Assembly: GCA_903930145.1 (NCBI GenBank)
Contig: CAIYXP010000046.1
Location: 1 to 35,944 of the forward strand
DNA: 35,944 nt
Reading direction: 5' to 3'
Source: an uncultured Methylococcaceae bacterium
GTDB lineage: Bacteria; Pseudomonadota; Gammaproteobacteria; Methylococcales; Methylococcaceae
In this document: one piece after another, positions 24,505 through 33,066 of the stretch
Position numbering within the stretch: the stretch's first letter is position 1
Layout of the letters: every line of letters begins with the position of its first letter
Made by a program: the position numbers and the translations under genes
The notes under the pieces: model-generated
Database searches by the model: none
What the model was told of the DNA's origin: nothing
The model's input: only the letters and a program-made list of their open reading frames with translations

Positions 24505-26478
24505 ATGGAAAACCTGAAACGTTCACGGGCTGGCGGTTTCAGCTTAATGTCAAAATCGCGCAAGCTTGCGGTCAGTTTGCAGGGTGGGCTGTGGTTTGCC
24601 CTTTGTGTCCTGCTGGCCCTATCCACCCCCCCCGCTTACTCAGCCGCCCCGGCAACCGCAAAGCCTCCGGCGCAGCCGGCTACCGCGCCTGCCGTCCCGG
24701 CAGCGGGGTCCGCCGCGCCTGCAACCACCCAACCGTCAACGCCTGTAAGCGGCGCGGCGGCAACTGTTCAAGTCAGCGCGCAAGGCAAGAAATTACTTGC
24801 CCTCATCGAACCCATCCAGCGGGAAATTCAGGGGAAATTCGATGATTTGAATGCAAGGATTGCCGCCATGGAGGTCGATGCCAAAGTCACCAGCCTGCGC
24901 GATAGCATCTCCGGCTTGAGTGACAGCATGAAGGACAGCTTCAGCGGAGTCGATGGAAAAATCTCTGAATTGCGCGACAACTTGAACAAATTGGGCCAAG
25001 ACACCCGGGGCAACACCAAATCGATTGAGGAACTGAAGGCCAAACTGGAAGAGACGGCGATTAGGGTATACGAACACCTTTTGAAGGGCATGGAAAGATC
25101 GGCACAACTTGACAAACTCACCACTAGGCTGGACGAGTTGGAAGCCTTGTTATCGTCAAGGAGGCCCCCGCCCAAGGCAGTAGAATCGGCGGGCAAGTCC
25201 AACGATGCTAAAGCCAAACAGACCGACGACGCCAAAGCATCGGGCGAGAACAAACCCGAGGCGGAAGACTCGCCCAAACCGGCGAGCGCAGCCCCTGTGT
25301 TGCGATTGCCCCAGCAGGATTTTGCCCCTGTCGGTTTGCTGATTGCCACCCTGCTTTCGTATGTCGCCGCAGTTGGCTTTAGTCTGCTGGAAAGTGCACG
25401 CCTGGAGCGTTGGGCGGTGGCCCCGGCCGGCCTCAGGAACTTACTGGTCTGCACGGTGACTTTTCTCGCTTACTTCAGCGTCGGCTACTGGGTCATGTAC
25501 GGTGAATTCGCCGCCACCGCCACGACGGCGTATCAAGACAACGGCTGGCGGGAAATGTTTCCGCTCTTTCAGGTCGGCCTAGCCATGGTTGTTGGAATCG
25601 CCGTCGCCACGGTGTTGTCGGATCGGCTGTCGATGGGTGCCTACCTTTATCTGGCGGCAATCTTGGCGTTCTTGGTTTATCCTTTGTTCGGTCATTGGGC
25701 ATGGGCCAGTCGCGGGTTGGTCCTTGGCAAAGGCTGGCTGGAATCGCTCGGGTTCGCGGATTTCGCCGGCGCGACCGTGGTTCACTCGGTGGCGGCTTGG
25801 TTCGCGTTGGCATGGGCTTTGCGCTTCCCGGTAACGCATGAGGACGACGGGGCGGTAGACGAAAAGGATGGGGTTTCCCCCGCTGGCAACCCGGTTCATG
25901 CTAGCCTGGCGGTCTTTGTACTCTGGCTGGCGTGGTTTGGCTTGGTCACCGGTCAGCAAGAAGACGACACGAGGCAAACCGTGGCATTGATCGTCAACAC
26001 AAGCCTAGCCATGGCGGCGGCAGTATTGATGGCCTTTGTCCAAGAATTACGCTCCAAACGGGATGATACGGGCGAAGGGCTTAGTCACCGGCTTGCCTAT
26101 GGCGCTGTCAGTGGGCTGGTGGCTGTCTCGGCGGCGGCGAATGGCGTCACCGCCTTGGAAGCCGTGGTGATTGGGTTGGTGGCTGGCTTGCTACAGCCGT
26201 TCGCCTCCAAGTGGCTGGTCAACCGAGTCGTCAAACATGACCGGCAAGCCGCAGGCTTGATCGCCGTGCTCGGTTTTAGCGGCATATGGGGTTCCCTGTG
26301 CGTGGGGTTGCTCGGCACGGAGGGGAATTTTGCCCTGCCCAACGTGGCCCAGACCGGAATCCAAGCACTTGGCGTGGTAGCGGCTTTCGCCTTCTCCTTG
26401 ACATCGGGCTTGGCGGCAGCTTACGCTTGGCAATGGCTGTCCAAACTGCGGAAAGTAAAATCAGAGCAGCCGGGCTGA
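24505..26478 (+). CDS. Amt-like membrane protein with coiled-coil N-terminal extension
   Basis: From ATG 24505 (GGAG nine bases upstream) the product is 657 residues. It has a signal-like helix, a Pro/Ala-rich stretch, and a coiled-coil region of about 110 residues ('EELKAKLEETAIRVYEHLLKG'). After a low-complexity linker comes an ammonium-transporter-like membrane domain of about 10-11 helices. Amt landmarks are 'YPLFGHWAWASRGLVL', 'LGFADFAGATVVHSVAAW' and 'NTSLAMAAAVL'. The first of the twin pore histidines is kept (VVH), but the second, in the family's 'HGVGG', is replaced (VLGFSGIWG, Leu). The open frame extends back to 24340 but overlaps the 57-residue gene. Confidence 0.8.
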   Translation: MENLKRSRAGGFSLMSKSRKLAVSLQGGLWFALCVLLALSTPPAYSAAPATAKPPAQPATAPAVPAAGSAAPATTQPSTPVSGAAATVQVSAQGKKLLALIEPIQREIQGKFDDLNARIAAMEVDAKVTSLRDSISGLSDSMKDSFSGVDGKISELRDNLNKLGQDTRGNTKSIEELKAKLEETAIRVYEHLLKGMERSAQLDKLTTRLDELEALLSSRRPPPKAVESAGKSNDAKAKQTDDAKASGENKPEAEDSPKPASAAPVLRLPQQDFAPVGLLIATLLSYVAAVGFSLLESARLERWAVAPAGLRNLLVCTVTFLAYFSVGYWVMYGEFAATATTAYQDNGWREMFPLFQVGLAMVVGIAVATVLSDRLSMGAYLYLAAILAFLVYPLFGHWAWASRGLVLGKGWLESLGFADFAGATVVHSVAAWFALAWALRFPVTHEDDGAVDEKDGVSPAGNPVHASLAVFVLWLAWFGLVTGQQEDDTRQTVALIVNTSLAMAAAVLMAFVQELRSKRDDTGEGLSHRLAYGAVSGLVAVSAAANGVTALEAVVIGLVAGLLQPFASKWLVNRVVKHDRQAAGLIAVLGFSGIWGSLCVGLLGTEGNFALPNVAQTGIQALGVVAAFAFSLTSGLAAAYAWQWLSKLRKVKSEQPG

Positions 26479-26486
26479 CCCGGCCT

Positions 26487-26507
26487 CCGGTGGCTTAAGT
26501 CCACTGG
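26487..26507. terminator. Short hairpin after Amt-like gene
   Basis: CCGGTGG, seven-base loop, CCACTGG (one G-T pair): a 7-bp stem eight bases after the stop, with no T-run. It is weak and may only partly separate the membrane module from the EgtD-like genes. Confidence 0.3.
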
Positions 26508-26540
26508 CCATACAACAATAAAAATAGTCATTACACCAAC

Positions 26541-26588
26541 CCCTATGGCAATATCCCACGATAACCCTATGGCAATATCCCACGATAA
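26541..26588 (+). repeat. 24-bp tandem duplication over a start codon
   Basis: Two exact adjacent copies of a 24-base unit (26541-26564 and 26565-26588) each contain an in-frame ATG (26545, 26569), so the product can begin MAISHDNP-MAISHDN. Neither ATG has a clear Shine-Dalgarno. Confidence 0.9.
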
Positions 26589-27600
26589 CAAGGAAGAACC
26601 GCCATGTGACAGGTTCAGCTATCGTTTCATCAATCTCACCATCGGGAATGCGCCTGACGCGTTTGCCAATGATATTGCCTGCGGTTTGGCAGCCCCACAA
26701 AAATACATCCGCTCGATGCACATGTACGATGCAGACGGTTCTGAATTGTTCGAGCGGATCACCCAAGACCAAGACTACTATCCGACCCATGCGGAAACCG
26801 AAATACTGGCCCGGTTTGCGCCGGAGATAGCGGCTGGTCTGGCTGAAAACACCGCCCTAGTCGAACTGGGGAGCGGCAGTGCCAAGAAAACCCGGTTGTT
26901 GTTGCAAGCCCTGTTGGACAAACAAAATCATGCGCTATTTTGCCCGATTGACATTTCTGGAGACTTCTTGCGGGAAAGTGTCAGGTGTATAAGTAGGGAT
27001 TTTCCAAACCTCGAGATTCTCGGCATCGTCGCTGATTACTACACCGGATTGTCTGTACTGGCAAATGAAATACATCAGCCCATACTCATGTTATGGCTAG
27101 GCACGGACATTGGACACGCAGACCGTAACGCGGCGGCCGGGTTGCTTCGTGATAAAATGATCCCGGCATTGAAGCCGGGTGACAGATTACTGGTAGGCAT
27201 CGACCTCAAGAAGGCCGCCGAGCCGATTCACCGGGCCTACGGCTGCCCCGGTGACAAGGAACCGTTGCGCTACGCATTCAATTGCAATGCCTTGCTCCGC
27301 ATCAACCGTGAGCTGGGCGGAAACTTCATCACCGAAAAATTCCAACGCTATTGTTTTTACAACGAGGCGTTAGGGCGGATTGAAACCTACTTGAAAAGCC
27401 TGTGCGACCAGCAAGTGACGGTTGCCGCATTAGGCCAGACGTTCGATTTCAAAGGGGGGGAGCTTATTCATCTCCATTTTGCCTACAAATATGACCAAGA
27501 CGATATATTACAGTTGAGCAAGGCCGCAGGTTTACAGCTAGAACAGCAGTGGTTCGATGAAAAGGCTTGGTACAGCCTGAATCTTTTCGTCGTGGGATAA
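26545..27600 (+). CDS. EgtD-family SAM methyltransferase, first copy
   Basis: Methyltransferase of the histidine-specific EgtD family (PF10017 type), 351 residues from the first ATG or 343 from the second (26569). Family features are 'PQKYIRSMHMYDADGSELFERIT', SAM motif 'LVELGSGSAKKTRLLLQAL', 'CPIDISGDFLRES', and 'FNCNALLRINREL'. Three positions that bind substrate in mycobacterial EgtD differ: the 'GSTIGN' Asn is His (GTDIGH), and the 'TEVS' Glu and Ser are His and Ala (HLHFA). Histidine is therefore unlikely as substrate. It is closely similar to the second copy at 28928; a sulfotransferase lies between them. No EgtB-like gene is present. Confidence 0.85.
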   Translation: MAISHDNPMAISHDNKEEPPCDRFSYRFINLTIGNAPDAFANDIACGLAAPQKYIRSMHMYDADGSELFERITQDQDYYPTHAETEILARFAPEIAAGLAENTALVELGSGSAKKTRLLLQALLDKQNHALFCPIDISGDFLRESVRCISRDFPNLEILGIVADYYTGLSVLANEIHQPILMLWLGTDIGHADRNAAAGLLRDKMIPALKPGDRLLVGIDLKKAAEPIHRAYGCPGDKEPLRYAFNCNALLRINRELGGNFITEKFQRYCFYNEALGRIETYLKSLCDQQVTVAALGQTFDFKGGELIHLHFAYKYDQDDILQLSKAAGLQLEQQWFDEKAWYSLNLFVVG

Positions 27601-27636
27601 GCTGAAGATCAATCTCATGCCCATTTTTTACCAAGG

Positions 27637-28869
27637 ATGCCCAGACAATACCGATGGTCTGAGGTTTTTATATTTAAAACCATAATGCTTTTAATTTTGC
27701 TCATTATCGTCTATTTTTTGGGGTTCAAGCTATCGCCGTTTCCCTATTGGAGGACCTACCTTATTCTTTGGAAACACGTTTTGCTTGACCGTGACGCCTC
27801 TATGAATGTGGGGTACAGAATGAGGCAGGCTTGGTTTCTAATGAAATATGCGTTGCTGACCCCCTTGTGGACTGCGCTTTGGTGGCTGGATGAGTGGCTA
27901 TTTCCCGCTTACAAGCACTGCACGGTTCGCCCGGTGTTTATCTTGGGGCAGCCGAGGAGCGGCACGACCTTGCTGCATCGGACATTGGCAGCCGACGAAA
28001 CAACTTTCGTCGCCGCCCGGCATATTGAGTGGCGTTTCCCCTATATTGTTTTGCAAAAGCTCATCAAAGCATTTGGGCTATCGGAAAGGCTAAAGGCCAT
28101 GGACTATTGGCCCCGCACCGAAGCGGGGAAACAGGCATCGCTCATGCACCCTAACACCTTGTATGACTGGGAGGAGGATGGAATCTTTTACGAGGAATGT
28201 TTTCTGCATCATTTTTTCATTTTCTTGAGGTTTCCATACCCTAATCTGCTGCCCTATCTTGACGATTTTCCGGGGCTGCCTGAACGTGTTCAGGGGCAAA
28301 TGATCGACATTCATCATAAGGTCTTGCAGAAGATTCTGTACTTGAATGGACGTGCGGGGTTGCACTATTTGTCCAAAGAAGTCACGAGCCATAATAAGTT
28401 CATGCGTCTGATGCAACTTTACCCCCACGCAAAGTTTATCGTCGTTGCCCGCCATTCCGCCGATTTTATGGGTTCGCTGTCTGCCTTGGTTCGGGCATCG
28501 ACCCATGCCAAAACCGGCATTGATCCGTTATTGATACCGGGATGGGAAGCTGCATTCATTCAGCGAATGAAGCAAGACAGTCTGCTTTTAGTCGATTTAT
28601 GCAATAACATTATCGACCCCAAAAACCAGATTCAGTTGAGTTTTACAGGATTCATAACCGATATTGAAAAGACGGTTAGTTATTTGTATAACGAATTGGG
28701 CATTACCCTCACCGAAAGTCATATTAAATCCCTTAAAGCCTTGATAGTAAAGCAGAAGAATCGAACTATGGGTTATACCTATGACATCCATGCGGTGGAA
28801 GGCTTTGAGAATTTCGATAATTTTGTTAATAATGTGGATGTTCAGTTTAACAAGGCTATTCTGATATAA
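27637..28869 (+). CDS. Membrane-anchored sulfotransferase-like protein
   Basis: Protein of 410 residues. Near the N-terminus is one membrane helix ('FIFKTIMLLILLIIVYFLGF', about 11-30) and a second hydrophobic stretch (about 70-90). The phosphosulfate loop is 'LGQPRSGTTLLHR' (103-115) and the second PAPS contact is 'AKFIVVARHSADFMGSLSALV', typical of Sulfotransfer_3 (PF13469). It sits between the two EgtD-like genes, 36 bases after the first. An N-methylated, sulfated product would fit this trio (inference). The start ATG has an 'AAGGATG' overlap region as its Shine-Dalgarno. Confidence 0.8.
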   Translation: MPRQYRWSEVFIFKTIMLLILLIIVYFLGFKLSPFPYWRTYLILWKHVLLDRDASMNVGYRMRQAWFLMKYALLTPLWTALWWLDEWLFPAYKHCTVRPVFILGQPRSGTTLLHRTLAADETTFVAARHIEWRFPYIVLQKLIKAFGLSERLKAMDYWPRTEAGKQASLMHPNTLYDWEEDGIFYEECFLHHFFIFLRFPYPNLLPYLDDFPGLPERVQGQMIDIHHKVLQKILYLNGRAGLHYLSKEVTSHNKFMRLMQLYPHAKFIVVARHSADFMGSLSALVRASTHAKTGIDPLLIPGWEAAFIQRMKQDSLLLVDLCNNIIDPKNQIQLSFTGFITDIEKTVSYLYNELGITLTESHIKSLKALIVKQKNRTMGYTYDIHAVEGFENFDNFVNNVDVQFNKAILI

Positions 28870-28927
28870 TCTAGTGACAGTGCCATGAAATTATTTCACT
28901 TTAATAAATAATTTACCTAATAGTATA

Positions 28928-29956
28928 ATGCCACATCACCAAGCCAAGATACAATCCTCTTTTGGCGGGACAGCCTACCGCTTCATCGACATCGCTTCCC
29001 AAGGTTCGGTAGACACTTATGCCGACGACATTGCCCGTGGTTTGGCCGCCCCGCAGAAATACATCCGTTCAAAGCATATTTATGATGAAGACGGTTCCAA
29101 ATTGTTTGAGCAGATCACGCAAGATAAAAACTACTACCCGGCTCAGGCGGAAACAGAAATCTTGACTCGGTTTGCGCCAGAAATGATGGACGGTCTGGCT
29201 GAAAATACGGCCTTAATCGAATTGGGCAGCGGCAGCGCCAAAAAAACCCGGCTGCTGTTGCAAGCTTTGCTGGGTCGGCAAGGGCGTTCGTTATATTGCC
29301 CTATCGACATTTCCGGGGATTACTTGCGGGAAAACGTCAAACGCTTGAGCGAAGACTATCCAGAACTCGACATCCTAGGCGTCATCGCCGATTATTACGC
29401 TGGGCTGGCTGTGCTGGCAAATGAAATACGCCAACCTAAGCTCCTGTTATGGATGGGGACGGACATCGGACACTTGGATCGTAAGCAAGCGGCGGAACTG
29501 TTGCGGGGGAAAATGATTACGGCCTTGGAGCCCGGCGACAAGTTATTGATAGGCATCGATTTAAGAAAAGCCGCAGAACCCATCCGTCTGGCCTACGGCT
29601 GCCCCGGCGACAAAGAGCCTTTGCGCTATGCGTTCAACTGCAACGCCCTGCGACGCATCAACCGGCAGTTGGGTGGCACCTTCGCGACGGAAAACTTCCA
29701 GCGCCACTGTTTTTACAACGAGACCTTGGGGCGAGTGGAGATTTATTTAAAAAGCCTTTGCGACCAGAGTGTCGCCATCGGAGCGCTGGCGCGGACATTC
29801 GACTTTAAGGCGGGCGAACTCGTTCATATTCACTATGCCTACAAATATGACCAAGACGAGATTGTTCAATTGGGTGAGGCTGCGGGTTTGAGGCTGGAGC
29901 GGCAATGGTTCGATGAGAAGACGTGGTATAGCCTCAATCTCTTTATGGTGAAATAA
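28928..29956 (+). CDS. EgtD-family SAM methyltransferase, second copy
   Basis: A 342-residue paralogue of the protein at 26545, aligning end to end without large gaps; by eye well over half the residues are identical. It keeps the SAM motif 'LIELGSGSAKKTRLLLQALL' and 'FNCNALRRINRQL', and shows the same three changes in the substrate pocket (GTDIGH; HIHYA). The shared changes mean both copies descend from an already re-specialised enzyme. Two copies may methylate successive positions or two related substrates. The next gene begins seven bases after its stop. Confidence 0.85.
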   Translation: MPHHQAKIQSSFGGTAYRFIDIASQGSVDTYADDIARGLAAPQKYIRSKHIYDEDGSKLFEQITQDKNYYPAQAETEILTRFAPEMMDGLAENTALIELGSGSAKKTRLLLQALLGRQGRSLYCPIDISGDYLRENVKRLSEDYPELDILGVIADYYAGLAVLANEIRQPKLLLWMGTDIGHLDRKQAAELLRGKMITALEPGDKLLIGIDLRKAAEPIRLAYGCPGDKEPLRYAFNCNALRRINRQLGGTFATENFQRHCFYNETLGRVEIYLKSLCDQSVAIGALARTFDFKAGELVHIHYAYKYDQDEIVQLGEAAGLRLERQWFDEKTWYSLNLFMVK

Positions 29957-29962
29957 GCTTTG

Positions 29963-31267
29963 ATGAACCCCAAAATTGTTCGGGCGTTTCCCTGCCACAT
30001 AGACAGGCCCCCAACCATAGAGCCCATCGCAATCTTGCATTGGCTTCGGGAAAAGCAACTATTGAGCTTGCCTTATTATCTTCACGCCTTTGAAGGCTGC
30101 ACCGAGATTGGTTGGGGGGCCAAGGAGCACGTTGCATTCTTGGACGGTGACGCTGCCGAGGCCGATGACTGGGCATCCACGATCAAACGAATCGGAGACC
30201 ACGCAGCCACAGTCAATAGCAAAGCTTTTGGTTATCTCGGATTTGACGCTTGGGATAGTTTACAAGGGCTTGCCCCTGATAAAAGCGCCACTTTTCCGCT
30301 AGGGCAGTTTTTTATTCCCGAACATAGGCTCTCCATCCGGGGAGGGCACATTGAGTATTTTGGCGATGATTGCAGTATATTGGAATGTGTGCGACAAACC
30401 CCGTGTTTCACATCTCCCCCTGCACCGGCAGAGTCTTGCCCTGATGTTGAGTGTTCGGAACAAGACTTCATGCAAGCGGTGGAAAGGGCAAAACAATCCC
30501 TGCCGGGAAAAATCACCAAGGCGGTTTTATCGCGGTATCAAGGCTTTGATTACGATGCCGACTTGCTTGAACTGTTTGCCAGGTATTGTTTGCGCCAACA
30601 ATGCACCGATGCCATCTTGATGGATTTTGGCAGTGTTGGCGCGGTCATCGCCACTCCCGAACTCATGCTGAACACCAATGCTGGCAAGATCACCGCCAGT
30701 CCGCTGGCAGGCACCAATAGTTGCAGCCCCAACGCCGAAGCTAACCTAATGAGAAGGCAGAGTCTACTGAACGATCGCAAGGAACTGGCTGAACATACGC
30801 TTGCCTTGCTGCAAATGCTGGACGAACTCCGGCCTTACTGTGAGCAGGGAACGCTGGTCGTGAGCCGATTGTTGGATATTGTCCAGCAAAACAACGTGAT
30901 GCACCTGAGTTCAGAGTTAAGCGGGCAACTCGGCGCGGACAAGCATTGCATTGATGCGATGCTGTCGCTGTTTCCAAGCACCATGGTCAGCGGTGTGCCC
31001 AAGGCGGAGTCCATCCGGTTAATCCGCCGTCTCGAAGGCTTTCCCCGGGGTTTGTTTGGCGGCACGGTTGGTTGGGTTTCCGGCCATGACTGCCGGTTTG
31101 CGCTGACGATTCGCGGGATCTACAAGTACGGGGCGCGCCTGTTTGTCCAAGCGGGCGCAGGAATCTTAGAGGAATCCGACCCACTGAGAGAAAATGCCGA
31201 AGTCAATCTGAAAATGAGCGCGATGCTGGATGCCTTGTCCGGCAGCCGCAGCAGCCGATTGGGCTAG
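29963..31267 (+). CDS. Chorismate-utilising enzyme, isochorismate/salicylate synthase-like
   Basis: Chorismate-binding fold (PF00425), 434 residues. The order of motifs is 'KITKAVLSRYQGF' (about 184-196), 'ASPLAGTN', 'DRKELAEHTLALL', 'VMHLSSELSGQL', 'LFPSTMVSGVPKAESIRLIRRLE', 'PRGLFGGTVGW' and 'AGAGILEESDPLREN'. The Lys in 'TKAVLSR' is the water-activating lysine position of isochorismate and salicylate synthases; anthranilate synthases lack it. PLAGT instead of PIKGT argues against aminodeoxychorismate synthase. The exact product is not settled, and no isochorismatase is nearby. ATG 29963 is preferred over the adjacent TTG at 29960. Confidence 0.85.
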   Translation: MNPKIVRAFPCHIDRPPTIEPIAILHWLREKQLLSLPYYLHAFEGCTEIGWGAKEHVAFLDGDAAEADDWASTIKRIGDHAATVNSKAFGYLGFDAWDSLQGLAPDKSATFPLGQFFIPEHRLSIRGGHIEYFGDDCSILECVRQTPCFTSPPAPAESCPDVECSEQDFMQAVERAKQSLPGKITKAVLSRYQGFDYDADLLELFARYCLRQQCTDAILMDFGSVGAVIATPELMLNTNAGKITASPLAGTNSCSPNAEANLMRRQSLLNDRKELAEHTLALLQMLDELRPYCEQGTLVVSRLLDIVQQNNVMHLSSELSGQLGADKHCIDAMLSLFPSTMVSGVPKAESIRLIRRLEGFPRGLFGGTVGWVSGHDCRFALTIRGIYKYGARLFVQAGAGILEESDPLRENAEVNLKMSAMLDALSGSRSSRLG

Positions 31268-31277
31268 GTCGGCCAGG

Positions 31278-32060
31278 ATGCCAGTCTCTAAACGGATCGC
31301 CGTCATTTCCGGGGCCGCGCACGGAATAGGCAAGGCGATAGCGCTGATACTGGCAAACCAGGCTCAATCGCTCATCCTGCTGGATAAAGACGAGCAGGGC
31401 CTTGAAAAATTGCAAAGACAAATTAACGTACAAAGCGGGAAAACATATCCTTGTCATGTTGACGCCTATGCGCTGGATGTGACCGATGAAGAACAGGTCG
31501 AAAACCGGTTCGCCTTGCTTGAAGCCAGCCACGATCATGTCGATATCCTCATTAATGCAGTCGGGGGCAGCTCATCGTCCGGCAATGCCGGGGCTGGCAT
31601 TGAGGACATGGACATGCGGCAATGGCAATCGCTGATTGCGCTCAATCTGAACTCTGTTTTTTTGTGTTGCCGCGCAGCCGTGCCGCTGATGAAAAAAAAT
31701 GCTTACGGTAGGATCGTCAATTTTTCATCGATTGCAAGCCACGGGCGGCGGGACAAAGTTTCAATTGCCTACGCCGCATCCAAGGCTGGTGTGGAGGGGT
31801 TGACCCGAAAACTGGCGCGGGAATTGGCACCGTTTGGCATTACCTGCAACGCCATCGCCCCCGGCATCACCCTGACCGAACGGATCGACGAACAATTTTG
31901 GCAGGTCAGGTCGGTCGATCAGCGGCAAGCCGTGCTGGATTCGATACCGCTGGGGCGGCTTTCCACCCCGGAAGAACAGGCCGAGGTGGCGGTTTTTTTA
32001 GCCTCCGAGTCGTCCGGCTATATGACCGGCCAAATTATCGAGGTGAGCGGTGGTATCTGA
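31278..32060 (+). CDS. Short-chain dehydrogenase/reductase (SDR)
   Basis: NAD(P)-dependent oxidoreductase, 260 residues. The cofactor motif is 'SGAAHGIGKA', with catalytic Ser in 'NFSSIAS' and Tyr-x-x-x-Lys in 'YAASK', plus 'ELAPFGITCNAIAPGI' and 'YMTGQIIEVSGGI' as in classical SDRs. The ATG at 31278 has 'GGCCAGG' immediately before it; the open frame extends back to 31230 but overlaps the previous gene. It follows the chorismate enzyme by ten bases. A dihydro-hydroxybenzoate oxidation (EntA-like) would be one possibility, but sequence alone does not fix the substrate. Confidence 0.9.
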   Translation: MPVSKRIAVISGAAHGIGKAIALILANQAQSLILLDKDEQGLEKLQRQINVQSGKTYPCHVDAYALDVTDEEQVENRFALLEASHDHVDILINAVGGSSSSGNAGAGIEDMDMRQWQSLIALNLNSVFLCCRAAVPLMKKNAYGRIVNFSSIASHGRRDKVSIAYAASKAGVEGLTRKLARELAPFGITCNAIAPGITLTERIDEQFWQVRSVDQRQAVLDSIPLGRLSTPEEQAEVAVFLASESSGYMTGQIIEVSGGI

Positions 32061-33066
32061 ACGCGATAGCCTGACCGTCGCCGTCATCGGCAGCGGCACG
32101 ATGGGCGCGGCATTATCCCATACGATTGCAACAGCAGGCCATGCCTGTACCCTACTGACCTGGGACGACTGGGTGATGGAGTCGATCAATGCCACACATC
32201 GGCATCCCCTCTTTTTCGGCGGCTTGAGCCTTCACCCGCAGGTGCGGTCTTCAACCCGTTTCGATGCACATGTTTCGGGGGCGGACCTGATCCTGATGGC
32301 CGTGCCATCCCATGCCATGCGAGGGGTGGCGCGAAGTGTCAGCCATTTGACCCATGCAAGGCAATCCGTCTTGTCCGTCACCAAAGGCTTTGAGCCAACG
32401 ACCCATGACCTAATGTCCCAAGTCCTCGCCGAAGAACTGGACACCGAACACATCGGGACGCTTTCAGGGCCAAATATCACCCTTGATCTCGTCAAGAATC
32501 TGCCCACGGCACTGGTGATTGCGTCTAACTCGCCCCAGATGAGGCAGCATGGGAAACGGGCGCTTGCCACGCCTACCGTCAAGATCAACTTGTCGGATGA
32601 CATCCTGTCTTACGAATACGCCAGCGCACTGAAAAACATTGTCGCCCTTGAAATTGGCATCGTCACCGGGTTGGGGCTGGGAGACAATTTCAGGGGGTTA
32701 GTGCTGGCGGAAGGCATGGCCGAAATCGTCTGCCTGATGACAAGAATGGGACTGCAATCCGATGTTTTTTATGGCCTAGCCGGTTTGTCGGACATATTCC
32801 TGACCTGTTCCAGCCACTTCGCCCGCAATTACACCATCGGCGTCCGCTTGGGAGAAGGTTCTTGCCTGCCTGAATTATTGGACGAGCTTGAAGCCTCCGG
32901 CGAGACCGCAGAGGGTGTCGAGTCCTTGCTGGTTGGTAAATTGCTGACTCAACAACACCGTAGCCAATCGCCTTTGTTGGATGCCACCCATGCATTGGTT
33001 TACGGCGAGTCAAACCTTGGGGCAGAAGCCTTTCTGTCGGCAATGCAAATGGGTTCGGGCAACTGA
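32050..33066 (+). CDS. Glycerol-3-phosphate dehydrogenase-like (GpsA family)
   Basis: NAD(P)-dependent dehydrogenase of the GpsA family, 338 residues. It shows the Rossmann motif 'VIGSGTMGAALS', 'SVTKGFEP', 'LSGPNI', the catalytic-lysine helix 'EYASALKNIVALEIGIVTGLGLGDN', and 'GLAGLSDIFLTCSSHFARN'. It starts at GTG 32050, overlapping the SDR by 11 bases, with GAGGTGA as Shine-Dalgarno. A second GpsA inside a biosynthetic run is unusual; it may reduce or oxidise a phosphorylated C3-type unit for the product, rather than serve lipid synthesis. The divergent N-terminal glycine motif (GSGTMG, usually GAGxWG) supports specialisation. Confidence 0.85.
   Translation: MVSERDSLTVAVIGSGTMGAALSHTIATAGHACTLLTWDDWVMESINATHRHPLFFGGLSLHPQVRSSTRFDAHVSGADLILMAVPSHAMRGVARSVSHLTHARQSVLSVTKGFEPTTHDLMSQVLAEELDTEHIGTLSGPNITLDLVKNLPTALVIASNSPQMRQHGKRALATPTVKINLSDDILSYEYASALKNIVALEIGIVTGLGLGDNFRGLVLAEGMAEIVCLMTRMGLQSDVFYGLAGLSDIFLTCSSHFARNYTIGVRLGEGSCLPELLDELEASGETAEGVESLLVGKLLTQQHRSQSPLLDATHALVYGESNLGAEAFLSAMQMGSGN

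Noticed and set aside
26545-29956. Ergothioneine biosynthesis
   Set aside because: Two EgtD-family genes are present, but there is no EgtB, EgtC or EgtE in the window and the substrate-pocket residues differ from histidine-specific EgtD.
29963-31267. Aminodeoxychorismate or anthranilate synthase assignment
   Set aside because: The PIKGT lysine of PabB is absent (PLAGT), and the TKAVLSR lysine position fits isochorismate/salicylate synthases better than TrpE; no glutamine amidotransferase gene is near.
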